41,817 nucleotides of DNA from Candidatus Omnitrophota bacterium. GTDB lineage: Bacteria > Omnitrophota > Gorgyraeia > Aquiviventales > Aquiviventaceae. The DNA lies in NCBI GenBank assembly GCA_023247275.1, contig JAHFGT010000014.1:1-41817 (forward strand), given 5' to 3'. Under the pieces are notes generated by a model that searched no databases, was not told where the DNA came from, and saw only the letters and a program-made list of their open reading frames with translations. Below, one piece after another: positions 15,382 to 26,443 of this stretch (within the stretch, counting starts at the first letter, position 1; each line of letters begins with the position of its first letter). The position numbers were made by a program, and so were the translations under genes.

Positions 15382-16028
15382 CGTATTGCGGTGGTCGTGC
15401 TGATCTGGGCGAGCTGATCAGACGAACCCCGTACCACGGGATGGCCCTGTTCCAACTCCTTCGAATGGAGTCCGCGTCGCCACATAGGCCATCCCATGGT
15501 GCGGGGCGAATAGGCGGCGATCCGACGGCCAGTGCCATCCATGATGAAGAGCTGGCCGTCTGGCATCAACCGAGCGACTCGGATCACCCGGCCATCAAGG
15601 TCGGTCGCGAACGTCCCGCTGCCTGGGTGGCGCTCGAGCCGCATCGCGTCGATGCGCTGGCCCTGATGAAACCGCTCAATGACCAGCGCCGGCGCAGCGC
15701 CGGCGCGCTCGCGGGTAAGGAGGACCGCCTCATCGCCTCGAACAATTCGGCGGCTGGCCAGGGTCGGATCGGCGGAGAGCGGCGGGACCGGGTTGTTGCC
15801 GGTCCAAAACTCCATCGCGTTAAAGACAACCGCATCCGCCGTCGACGAAAACCCATAGGGCAACAATAATAAGAGGAAGACCAGCTCATTTTCCCATTTA
15901 TCGCCAATCTGTTGGTTCCAATGGTACAGCCGACGGGTCAGGTTAAATGGCCCGTAACATCCGCTGCCGGTCAGTAGGAGTGCGAGCGCGACGATCCCTG
16001 CAGAGTGCTGACGGCGGGTTTGATTCAT
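15378..16028 (-). CDS. DUF3332-like lipoprotein
   Basis: 216 residues from ATG 16028. The signal ends in a lipobox-like GSGC (about residues 21-24) followed by YGPFNLTRRLYHWNQQIGDK and LPYGFSSTADAVVFNAMEFW, the pattern of DUF3332 proteins. A second half of strands (AAPALVIERFHQGQRIDAMRL, GRVIRVARLMPDGQLFIMDG) is extra. The ATG lies at the edge of the repeat element, whose GGTGGTGGG is the ribosome-binding site. It overlaps the element ORF and subunit III by ATGA at both ends. Confidence 0.75.
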   Translation of the reverse strand: MNQTRRQHSAGIVALALLLTGSGCYGPFNLTRRLYHWNQQIGDKWENELVFLLLLLPYGFSSTADAVVFNAMEFWTGNNPVPPLSADPTLASRRIVRGDEAVLLTRERAGAAPALVIERFHQGQRIDAMRLERHPGSGTFATDLDGRVIRVARLMPDGQLFIMDGTGRRIAAYSPRTMGWPMWRRGLHSKELEQGHPVVRGSSDQLAQISTTTAIR

Positions 16029-16162
16029 CCCACCACCTGTGGCTGCCACGCCTTCGGCGTGGCACGGCAACGACTCTGCTGACGATTGCTCATGACAACG
16101 ACTTGGCTGATTCCCTCAGTTGCCGGGCTGCCGGTGGCAGCCGCCGCAGGTGGTGGGATCAT
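16025..16162 (-). CDS. 45-residue ORF encoded by the repeat element
   Basis: An open frame exactly spanning the element. It starts MIPPPAAAATGSPATEG, contains MSNRQQSRCRATP, and ends QPQVVG. The ATG overlaps the glycosyltransferase stop (ATGA, 16159-16162) and the TGA overlaps the DUF3332-like start (ATGA, 16025-16028). The sequence matches the first half of the ORF at 7800-8066 with few substitutions. No known domain. Translation is inferred from the double overlap. Confidence 0.45.
   Translation of the reverse strand: MIPPPAAAATGSPATEGISQVVVMSNRQQSRCRATPKAWQPQVVG
16027..16162. repeat. inverted-repeat element (MITE-like), copy B
   Basis: About 136 bp bounded by ATCCCACCACCTGTGGCTGCC and the complement of ATCCCACCACCTGCGGCGGC. 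Same core as copy A at 7929-8066, including the CCACGCC/GGCGTGG hairpin. It sits exactly between two co-directional genes. Confidence 0.88.
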
Positions 16163-17703
16163 GCCACCTTCTCCAGTTGTCCCAATTCGCTTGAACCCAA
16201 CGACATGACCGGCTGGCTGGCCTTGCCCTTGAACGAGCCTGGCGACTCAAAGGAACTCAGACCCGTATAGAGCAATCCGATGGACAGCGGCAACAGAAAC
16301 GGCACCGCTCCGTAGAGCGAACGGGCGGCCGCGTACCAGACCGCGACGCTGACATAGATCCCCAGACCGACTTCGGTCCACCACCACTTCGCGCCTGAAG
16401 GATGCGCGCGATACCCGCTGGTGGCCAGGCGCCATCGGCCGTTGTACTTCGGCGTCCGGTGGAATGACGACGGGGTGCCGCAGATCGCTTCCCAAATGGC
16501 CCGACTGTTGCTGATCGCAATCCCAACACTGATCGCCATGAGCGCTGGAACCTCGGTGAGCAAGCTCCACCAGGGCAGTCCGACTTGCCACTGCACCACC
16601 AGGTGGAATAACAGCGTCGTCGAAAACAACAGGAGGCCGGCCAACCCACGGCACTCTTCGATGCTGCGCGGGGTGCCCAGCGGCGAACAGCTCATGATGA
16701 GCGAGGGCAATACCAACAGGGTCACCAAGACGCCGAGCGGGTAGTGAAACCAGTTGCCGAGATGAAAACAACATTCGAACTTGACCCGCAGCGGCCGATC
16801 GCTCCGCCAGACCGACGGGAGCAGCTTCATCGCGGTCTGGATGGACCCTTTGGTCCAGCGAAACTGCTGGGCCTTGAGGCTGCTCATATGGCTTGGCAGC
16901 TCGGCCGGACAGACCACATCCGGTAGATAACGAAATTTCCAGCCGCGCAGCTGCGCCCGATAGCTGAGATCCAGATCCTCGGTCAGCGTATCCGGTTGCC
17001 ACCCGCCCGAATCCACGATGGTCTGTTTGCGCCAGATCCCAGCCGAGCCGTTGAAGTTGAAAAAATAGCCGCTGCGCGACCGCGCGACCTGCTCGACCAA
17101 AAAATGGCCGTCGAGCATGAGCGCTTGGGCCCGGGTGAGGAACGAGTCGAACCGGTTCAGGTGGCCCCACCGGGTCTGCACCATGCCGACCGATGGGTCA
17201 GTGAAATAGTGGACGGTCCGGCGCAGGAAGTCTGGTGGCGGCACGAAGTCTGCGTCGAACAGCGCGACAAACTCCCCTTGCGCGATGGCCAGTCCGTCGG
17301 CTAACGCGCCAGCCTTAAACCCGCCTCGCCGCTGTCGATGCAACAGACTGATCTGGAACCCTTGCGCTTTCAGAGCAGCGACGTGCTGAGCCGCCAACGC
17401 GGTTGTCTCGTCGGTTGAATCATCGAGCACCTGAATTTCGAGCCGGTCGCGCGGATAGTCCAACTTGGACACCGCGTCGAGCAGCCGACTGATGACGTAG
17501 CGCTCATTAAAGGTGGGCAACTGGACGGTCACCATCGGCAGCGTGGCGAATGTGCCCGCCGGGCGTGGCGCCTGGTGACGCTGGCGAACCCACATCCCCA
17601 ACAGCCAGAGATGATGTAGGCTAAAGGCGGTCAGCGCAATCCAGCCGAACGCTTGGAGCAGATTGATGAGTGTGGTCAACGTCCGCGAAATTTCTGTTTG
17701 CAT
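16159..17703 (-). CDS. cellulose-synthase-like family 2 glycosyltransferase
   Basis: 514 residues. One N-terminal membrane helix (about 15-37) precedes a GT2 catalytic domain with QLPTFNE, DDSTD (94-98), DAD (150-152), TED (241-243) and QQFRW (279-283), the D, DxD, TED, QxxRW series of processive beta-glycosyltransferases. Four to five helices follow (from about 335). Such enzymes polymerise or transfer sugars such as glucose or mannose at the inner membrane. There is no BcsB or PilZ partner nearby, so the polymer is unknown. A TATAAT promoter lies just upstream. Confidence 0.9.
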   Translation of the reverse strand: MQTEISRTLTTLINLLQAFGWIALTAFSLHHLWLLGMWVRQRHQAPRPAGTFATLPMVTVQLPTFNERYVISRLLDAVSKLDYPRDRLEIQVLDDSTDETTALAAQHVAALKAQGFQISLLHRQRRGGFKAGALADGLAIAQGEFVALFDADFVPPPDFLRRTVHYFTDPSVGMVQTRWGHLNRFDSFLTRAQALMLDGHFLVEQVARSRSGYFFNFNGSAGIWRKQTIVDSGGWQPDTLTEDLDLSYRAQLRGWKFRYLPDVVCPAELPSHMSSLKAQQFRWTKGSIQTAMKLLPSVWRSDRPLRVKFECCFHLGNWFHYPLGVLVTLLVLPSLIMSCSPLGTPRSIEECRGLAGLLLFSTTLLFHLVVQWQVGLPWWSLLTEVPALMAISVGIAISNSRAIWEAICGTPSSFHRTPKYNGRWRLATSGYRAHPSGAKWWWTEVGLGIYVSVAVWYAAARSLYGAVPFLLPLSIGLLYTGLSSFESPGSFKGKASQPVMSLGSSELGQLEKVA

Positions 17704-17723
17704 CTGGGTCTCTAAGTCCCGCC

Positions 17724-17729
17724 ATTATA
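17724..17729 (-). promoter_or_regulatory. -10 element of the glycosyltransferase promoter
   Basis: A perfect TATAAT on the minus strand, 20 bp before the ATG at 17703. The best -35 is a weak TTCTCG 18 bp upstream. The leader would be only about 14 bases. Confidence 0.5.
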
Positions 17730-17760
17730 ACAAGATTGCGCGCGGTACGAGAATCTTCAT

Positions 17761-17794
17761 CTACACACAAACGAGGCAGACCGGCCGCTGCCTC
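17761..17794 (-). terminator. terminator of the DUF547 gene and its operon
   Basis: Minus strand: GAGGCAG/CTGCCTC (7 bp) with a GC-rich loop, followed by GTTTGTGTGTAG. It lies 10-40 bp after the DUF547 stop and before the next promoter. Confidence 0.55.
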
Positions 17795-17802
17795 TCTACT
17801 TA

Positions 17803-18612
17803 TTATGGGGGGGTTCCTGGCGGTCCGCCAGAAAATGAGTGGCTGTCCCTGATGTGGTTCAGCGTCCAGTCATACGCCATGAATTTCAGCTTCAGCGGCT
17901 GGGCCTGCACCTGCTGCGCCAGCGCAGGCTCGAGGTAGGGCAGAATAACCGGAGCCACGTCAGCGGTCTGCGGTCGGTGCAGCACCCCGAACCGGCCGGA
18001 CGGCATAAAATCGGCGGCATACCAATCAAAGATTTTTGAGGCCCAGAGGGTCGTGCCATCAACCCGAACGCCCTGACTGGGATTGTTCAGAAACCGGCGG
18101 GCCTGGTCCTCAAGCTGTTGGATGACCCGATCTGGCTGGTAGGCTTCGGCTCGAATCGGCGGGCAACTGGATGACGCGCAGACGATCCCATAGTGGATGC
18201 GGGAATCGCCCAGCGCCCGGCCTCGGGCCTCGATCTCGTTGAGGGTCAACTGCTGGCCAGCAACCGGATACCGGAGCTTGTCAAAAAATCCGCTGATCTC
18301 TTTCACCGAACGCACCGGCGCATGGTCGATCACCGCCTTGATGACGGTGGCGTTGTAGGTGTTGATCCAAAACGCCATCTGCGCTTGAGCAGTTGGGAAC
18401 AGTTCTGGGCGTAGATCCTTCGCCTGATTCAAATAGGCGTCGAGCTGCTGTCGTTGCTGCGCGACCGCGTGATAGTCCACCTGATCCTCATGCACCGTCG
18501 CATGCAAAAGCTGATCAAGTGGCGCCACATCGATCTGGTCTGCGGCGCTCGCTGGGCTTGCCACCAGCCCAAGGATTCCAAGCAGGACGATCGAAACAAA
18601 TCCCCTTTGCAT
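17803..18612 (-). CDS. secreted DUF547 protein
   Basis: 269 residues from ATG 18612, preceded by GGGAG. Signal peptide residues 1-24 (MQRGFVSIVLLGILGLVASP, then ASAADQ). The DUF547 block is clear: QMAFWINTYNATVIKAVID, EISGFFDKLRYPVAG, LTLNEIEARGR, RIHYGIVCASSSCPPIR, then IFDWYAADF. The family is uncharacterised. Its cysteine and histidine pattern (YGIVCASSSCPP) suggests a papain-like or transglutaminase-like fold. It follows the flavoprotein gene after a 57-bp palindrome. Confidence 0.85.
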   Translation of the reverse strand: MQRGFVSIVLLGILGLVASPASAADQIDVAPLDQLLHATVHEDQVDYHAVAQQRQQLDAYLNQAKDLRPELFPTAQAQMAFWINTYNATVIKAVIDHAPVRSVKEISGFFDKLRYPVAGQQLTLNEIEARGRALGDSRIHYGIVCASSSCPPIRAEAYQPDRVIQQLEDQARRFLNNPSQGVRVDGTTLWASKIFDWYAADFMPSGRFGVLHRPQTADVAPVILPYLEPALAQQVQAQPLKLKFMAYDWTLNHIRDSHSFSGGPPGTPP

Positions 18613-18637
18613 CTTCACTCCCACAAGTTGTTTCTCC

Positions 18638-18694
18638 GATTCGTGTACGGGTCCCACCTGTTCACCGGTACACTGGTACACCTGTTCACGAATC
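18638..18694. repeat. 57-bp palindrome between DUF547 and flavoprotein genes
   Basis: The ends GATTCGTG/CACGAATC pair over 8 bp. The interior has two copies of CACCTGTTCAC and two of GGTACAC. Likely a small dispersed repeat or a processing site. Confidence 0.55.
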
Positions 18695-18707
18695 GCTTCT
18701 GCCGGAT

Positions 18708-20255
18708 TCAGCGGCGAAACGACAGGACCCGACCCAGCAGTTTTTTCACACCTGGGGTGAGCTTCGACTGCAGATACACGCCGGCCAATTTCTTGATCGC
18801 CTCAGACTGCGTGGGATACGGATAGATCCCGCTGGCCAACGACCCCACACCGGCTCGCCGACCCATCGCCAGCGTGAAAGAGGTCAACAGATCGCCGGCG
18901 TGCGCGGCCACGACGGTCGCTCCGAGGATCTGGCCGGTCCCAGCCCGCAGATGGACCCGGACAAACCCGGTTGATTCACCGTCGAGCACCGCGCGGTCAT
19001 TCTCGCTCAGCGGCACCGTGAGTGTCTTGACCTTGAGCTGCTGCTGTTGCGCCTGCGACTCGTACAATCCCACATGCGCGATCTCTGGGTCGGTGTAGGT
19101 GCACCACGGAATCACCAGCCGACTGGCCCGGCCCCGCCCCCACAGCAGCGCGTTGACCAGCGCCATCCGGCCCAGCGCATTGGCGGTGTGCGTGAATTTG
19201 AACGGGCTGGCCACATCGCCGGCCGCATAGATCCGCGGATTGGTGGTCTGCAGGAAATCATTGACCTGCACGCCGGACTTCTCATAGGTCACGCCGGCTT
19301 GCTCAAGGCCAAGCCCTTCGATATTTGGGGCGCGGCCGGCCGCCACCAAGATCTCGTCACAGCTGACGGTCATCAGCCGACCCTGCTGCTCCAGATGGAC
19401 CACTTTCTGGTCACCGGTCCGGTCAACCTTGATCGTCTTCGCGCCTAGAATCAATTCAATGCCTTCGCGCACGAACGCCTGCTGAACGATCTCAGCCGCA
19501 TCGGCGTCCTCGCGATTCAAGATGTGTCCCGCGTTGTGAATCAGGATGACCTGGCTGCCGAGACGCTGGAATGCTTGCGCCATCTCACATCCGATCGGTC
19601 CGCCGCCAACGATGACCAGCCGGGCTGGGCGGGCGGTGAGCTCAAACAGCGTCTCGTTGGTGAGGCAACCGGCTTCAGTCAGCCCTGGGATCGGCGGTAA
19701 CTCGGCTCGGCCTCCGGTCGCGATGACGGCCCGCGCAAATTGTAAGCGGTGCCCATCCACCTCGACGGTGTCGCGGCCGGTGAATCGGCCCTGCCCCAGG
19801 TACACCTCGACACCACGTTCGACCAGCTGGTGCACTGAATCGGCCGGGCTGAGCTGGGCGCGCAGCCGGCGCATCCGCTCCATGACCTCGCCGAATTCGA
19901 CGCGGACACCGGCTGGCACATGAATGCCGTACTCGCCGGCGCGCGCGATCGTCGCGGCCACGCGCGCGGCGCTGATGATCCCTTTCGACGGCACGCAGCC
20001 AGCGACTAGGCAGTCGCCGCCGGTCAGGTGTCGTTCGATGAGCGCCACGCGCCCGCCAATCGTCGCGCAACCAGCCGCCGCGGTCAGGCCGGCCGTGCCA
20101 GATCCGATAACGACCAGATTGTACCGGCCGCGCGGCTGCGGGTTGATCCAGCCAGGCGGATGCGTCTGCTCGATCAGGAGTCGATTGTGCTCGTCGTCGG
20201 GAAGCACTCGGGGCTCGCGTGAGCGGTCCTCAATAGCTTGATCCGGGCGGTTCAT
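18708..20255 (-). CDS. mercuric-reductase-like pyridine nucleotide-disulfide oxidoreductase
   Basis: 515 residues from ATG 20255, overlapping the TVP38 stop by ATGA. Domains: an N-terminal 45-residue extension, FAD-binding VVIGSGTAGLTAA (48-60), redox pair CLVAGC (Cys82, Cys87) in the class I position, NAD(P)-binding LVIVGGGPIGCEMA, the second FAD motif YAAGDVA, and a C-terminal dimerisation domain. It lacks the C-terminal His-Glu active-site signature of lipoamide dehydrogenase and the C-terminal Cys pair of MerA, so the substrate is unknown. This type is commonly found next to, or fused to, TVP38/TMEM64 proteins, as here. Confidence 0.87.
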   Translation of the reverse strand: MNRPDQAIEDRSREPRVLPDDEHNRLLIEQTHPPGWINPQPRGRYNLVVIGSGTAGLTAAAGCATIGGRVALIERHLTGGDCLVAGCVPSKGIISAARVAATIARAGEYGIHVPAGVRVEFGEVMERMRRLRAQLSPADSVHQLVERGVEVYLGQGRFTGRDTVEVDGHRLQFARAVIATGGRAELPPIPGLTEAGCLTNETLFELTARPARLVIVGGGPIGCEMAQAFQRLGSQVILIHNAGHILNREDADAAEIVQQAFVREGIELILGAKTIKVDRTGDQKVVHLEQQGRLMTVSCDEILVAAGRAPNIEGLGLEQAGVTYEKSGVQVNDFLQTTNPRIYAAGDVASPFKFTHTANALGRMALVNALLWGRGRASRLVIPWCTYTDPEIAHVGLYESQAQQQQLKVKTLTVPLSENDRAVLDGESTGFVRVHLRAGTGQILGATVVAAHAGDLLTSFTLAMGRRAGVGSLASGIYPYPTQSEAIKKLAGVYLQSKLTPGVKKLLGRVLSFRR

Positions 20256-20899
20256 GTCGCGGCTCCTGAGGCGGCTGACCGGCGTTTGCTCCATCGACGC
20301 TGGAAGACCGTCAAACCCACGATGAGCGCAATCGCGAGGACCACCTTCCACCAGTTATGCGAATCAAACAACGATCCGCCGAAATACACGTAGACAAACC
20401 CGCCAGGCGCCATGCCGATGATCGTGCCCAGCAGATACGGCAGAAACCCGATTCGGGAAAATCCCATCCCATAGTTGAGGAGATCAAACGGCAGGCTGGG
20501 GATCAGTCGGATGATCAGCACCGCTTGAAATCCGTTCGCCGCCAGTTGCTGATCCAGGGCGGCTGCTTTCCCTTTCAATAACCGTTCAACCGCGCCACGG
20601 CCTAACAATCGGGCGACGAGGAATTCGCTGCAGGCGCGCAGTGTCGCCCCGGCCATCGCGGCGAGAAATCCCAGTTTCCATCCCCACATAATCCCGGCCA
20701 AGGAGGTCATCACAATCGCCGGCAACGGGACGATCGGCTGCCCATAGGCCAGGATGTAGACGACCGGGGCCCAGGGCCCGAACGAGCGAAGGGCCTGTTG
20801 AATAGAGGCCGGTGAAATGCCAAGCGCCTTGCCCGCCCAGATCAATCCGACAAACACCACGACCAGCAACACCAGCGTCACCTCTCCACGATGTTTCAT
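20252..20899 (-). CDS. TVP38/TMEM64 (DedA-like, SNARE-associated) membrane protein
   Basis: 215 residues from ATG 20899. Hydrophobic segments at about 7-25, 45-65, 70-95, 135-160 and 175-195. The family motif region FGPWAPVVYILAYGQPIVPL and later IIRLIPSLPFDLLNYGMG, with the Arg and Pro residues of VTT-domain proteins, are clear. Proteins of this superfamily act as lipid scramblases or flippases, or maintain membrane integrity. It is coupled to the flavoprotein by ATGA and follows the glucosidase with a 29-bp gap. Confidence 0.87.
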   Translation of the reverse strand: MKHRGEVTLVLLVVVFVGLIWAGKALGISPASIQQALRSFGPWAPVVYILAYGQPIVPLPAIVMTSLAGIMWGWKLGFLAAMAGATLRACSEFLVARLLGRGAVERLLKGKAAALDQQLAANGFQAVLIIRLIPSLPFDLLNYGMGFSRIGFLPYLLGTIIGMAPGGFVYVYFGGSLFDSHNWWKVVLAIALIVGLTVFQRRWSKRRSAASGAAT

Positions 20900-20928
20900 G
20901 CGACCGATTCTCCTCTGCAGGACAACAT

Positions 20929-23688
<2,760 letters not shown>

Positions 23689-23691
23689 GTG

Positions 23692-24738
23692 TCAGGCGCG
23701 ACGACTGCGAGGTGCCGTGGGCGTCGCGGCACGCGAGGTGCGCTGGCGGCGAACGGCGGTCGAGCGCTTCAAGTCGCCATCGCTGGACAGCGTCGGAGCT
23801 GCGCTGATCCGACCCGTTCGCCGTTCCTGTCGGATCGGCGCTGACGGCCCATAGGGATGCCCGCCAAACCCGTGACGCATCATCGCGATCGCGCGCGCCC
23901 ACAGTTTCTGCTCATCGCGCGAGGCAAACAGCTGCATCACCGACTGGGCGATCACCGGCACCGGCACCTCCATCCGAATCGCATCATCCACCAGCCAGTT
24001 CACTTCGCCGGTGTCCTCCACATACGACGGCACCTGTTTGATATCCTCGGCGTGGTAGGCGCGCGCGAGCAAGTCAATGAGCCATGAGCGAATCACCGAC
24101 CCGTGGCGCCAGCATTCCAGCACATTGGCGATCTTCAACCGCTCGGGGAAATGCTCCAGCAGGTCCAGCCCTTCACCGATCGCTTGCAGCATGCCAAACT
24201 CGATCCCATTGTGGACCAGTTTCGTGAAATGGCCAGCCCCTGGCCCACCGGCATGCACATAGCCGCCTGGCAGCGCGAGCATCTTCAGAATCGGCTCGAT
24301 CCTGCGGATCGCCGCCTCGCTGCCACCAGCCATGAAACAGGCTCCGTGCCGGGCGCCTTCAATGCCGCCGCTGGTACCCAGATCCACGAATTCAAGCCCC
24401 TGGTGCTGCAGCCGCTGATGCCGACGAATCGAATCACCCCAGTACGAGTTGCCGCCATCGACGACGATGTCTCCAGATTGGAGCACCCTGGTCATCTCGT
24501 CAAGCAATGTATCAACCGCCGGGCCGGCTGGGATATAGAGGAAGACCACTCGTGGCGTGTGCAGTGCGGTGGCCAACCCCTTCAGATCACGCGCCTGCGT
24601 CACCCGAGCCTGAATCAGTTCTGGGCTGACACCGCCGTGCGTGAACCCAACCACACGCACACCCTTCTCGATCGCCTGCAGGGCCAGATTCCCACCCATC
24701 CGACCCAGGCCAATGATTCCAAACTCTTTGGCTGACAT
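23692..24738 (-). CDS. gnd: 6-phosphogluconate dehydrogenase, decarboxylating (short form)
   Basis: 348 residues. NADP-binding GIIGLGRMGGNLA at the N-terminus, VDGGNSYWGDS near 94, DLGTSGGIEGARHGACFMAGG and KLVHNGIEFGMLQAIGEG with the catalytic Lys-His-Asn. The short-form GndA-like enzymes are about 300 residues, so the last 45 (Arg/Ser/Ala-rich) are a non-conserved tail. It oxidises 6-phosphogluconate to ribulose 5-phosphate. A GGGAGG ribosome site lies 8 bases before the ATG. It heads the 24738-18708 operon. Confidence 0.92.
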   Translation of the reverse strand: MSAKEFGIIGLGRMGGNLALQAIEKGVRVVGFTHGGVSPELIQARVTQARDLKGLATALHTPRVVFLYIPAGPAVDTLLDEMTRVLQSGDIVVDGGNSYWGDSIRRHQRLQHQGLEFVDLGTSGGIEGARHGACFMAGGSEAAIRRIEPILKMLALPGGYVHAGGPGAGHFTKLVHNGIEFGMLQAIGEGLDLLEHFPERLKIANVLECWRHGSVIRSWLIDLLARAYHAEDIKQVPSYVEDTGEVNWLVDDAIRMEVPVPVIAQSVMQLFASRDEQKLWARAIAMMRHGFGGHPYGPSAPIRQERRTGRISAAPTLSSDGDLKRSTAVRRQRTSRAATPTAPRSRRA

Positions 24739-24761
24739 GGCAGCACCTCCCTATCGAGCTA

Positions 24762-24796
24762 GAGACAGGAGACTGGAGACTGGAGACAAGAGACTC
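24762..24796. repeat. heptamer tandem repeat upstream of 6PGD
   Basis: Five units GAGACAG, GAGACTG, GAGACTG, GAGACAA, GAGACTC. It lies in the 194-bp gap between the 6PGD start and the ATPase end, directly beside an inverted-repeat element. Same type as 10186-10220. Confidence 0.88.
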
Positions 24797-24926
24797 GAAC
24801 CGGCTTCATCTATCCCCGTGGCCGCGCTGGGCCGCGCTGCGTCGGCTCAGCCCCTTCGCAACACTCTCTGGGTTGCGGCGGCCTGGCGCTCGCACCGCGG
24901 CTTACGCGGATAGAGGCACCCGGTTC
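24797..24926. repeat. imperfect inverted-repeat element, 130 bp
   Basis: The ends GAACCGGCTTCATCTATCC and the complement of GAACCGGGTGCCTCTATCC match at roughly 14 of 19 positions. The interior is very GC-rich with a hairpin TTCGCAAC/GTTGCGGC. No ORF. It fills the rest of the gap before the broken ATPase. Confidence 0.5.
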
Positions 24927-24932
24927 TAACAA

Positions 24933-26443
24933 CTAACGCACGATGAGCAGCGCCGGTAAAGAGATGGTGATGATACGCGGGTCGGCAACAACGCTCGGCG
25001 TATCATCACGGGTAATTAGCAAACCGAACGGCGCGTTGTTCGCCGCTTTTTCCATGAAGACGCGCAAGCCAAGCGTATCGCGCATTGAATCGACAACTCG
25101 ACGATACTTGACTTCCACCGGAATCCGGTTTTCGCCAATGGTCAGGATAAAATCCACTTCAAGGTCCCCGCCACGCTCCGGCAAATAGGCGACAGAGGGT
25201 CCTCCTAATGAAGCGAGGAAATAGCCAGCGGTACTTTCTGCGATATAACCTGCGAGATCATAGAGATGAGGCGCGCGATCCAAGGACTCTCCATCAAGCG
25301 GAATGATCTCTTGGAGCCACGCCGCACGAATGGCATGATCACAGAGGCAAAGCTTGCTGTAGCCACGCCGTTTCTTATTCCGAATTTCCAGGGGCTGAAT
25401 GGTACGCAATAGCAAGCTGCTATCCAGGAAATCCATGTAATGACGAATTCTCTCGGGTCCAATGTTGGCATGTAAAGATGCCCTTGCTTCCTGGGCTAAG
25501 GTTGCAGGGTTCGGACGTTGACCAATATAGCGGCAACTCATCCGAAACACTTCTTCCAACAATTGTTGATCTCGCTTACGTCCTCGCTCACCAATCCTCA
25601 AATCATGCTCAATCACTCTCCTGATGACCGTCTCATTCAATTGTTGGGCGATATCCTCCCATGACACCTCAGCGTGCGCTTGAGCCAATGGATAAGCCCC
25701 CCGCTCAGAAAAAGCGGCAAATGTTTGTCTTAATGCCGCGATGGTCGTGCGGCATACGTCGAAAGGTCCCTCCAGAAATCAGGTTGTAACCACTCTTTCC
25801 AACCATTCTCGGACTGGAATGGCTGCAGATCGCTAAATTCGCGAAGCCCCGCGATCTCAGTGAGCCGAAGCGGTCCAACTTCTAATGAATGGATTCGACC
25901 AGCCAAGCTATCACGGCCCATTTCAATCCGTAACGCTGAGCTGCCGGTCACCATGACCTGGACAGTGGAATGATCCACGAGCGATTTCAGTTGCACGTCC
26001 CATGCCGCTAAATTCTGGACTTCGTCAAGGAACAAAAATACCGGTTCCGGCCGATGGGCACTTTCGTTTAACGTACAGCTCAGCACCTTTTTCTCAAACC
26101 AGTCGACAATCCGCAAAATCGGCTCTTTGAATTTGGCGTGCAGTAAGGAGGGCAGTTCGTCAAACTGTACGCGGATAATTCGCCTCGGAGAGATCCTCTC
26201 CTGGAGTAAAGACTGAATGAGTTGTAATTGCAATGTCGTCTTCCCGATTTGTCTCGGTCCCCTCATGACCATAATTGGCGCAATGGGACGATGAAGACGT
26301 TGGCGAAGCTTTTCGTACGGCCACCGCCGGAATGCTGGGATCACTGGGAGGGATTGATCTTTCCACCAAGGATTTTGGCGGCTTAAATCCTGGATGAGCT
26401 CCGCTGGAAGACCCAAACCAGAGAACATGAATTCGCTTGCCAT
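24933..26443 (-). pseudogene. AAA/DUF4143 ATPase broken by a frameshift near 25745
   Basis: Two frames make one protein. The first part (26443-25730) has an AAA_14 domain with Walker A MRGPRQIGKTT, Walker B VFLFLDEVQN and sensor VMVTGSSALR, and stops early after TYAARPSRH. The second (from about 25745 to 24933) continues in another frame with TIAALRQTFAAFSERGAYPL, then DUF4143-type ETVIRRVIEHDLRIGERGRK and a nuclease-fold-like VDFILTIGENRIPVEVKYRR. The GAYP motif lies exactly at the junction, so one small indel explains the split. It directly follows the cyclase gene with no gap. Could also be a sequencing error. Confidence 0.8.

Noticed and set aside
16247..17170. minus-strand open frame of 307 codons
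   Set aside because: Different frame of the glycosyltransferase gene, no start signal or domain.
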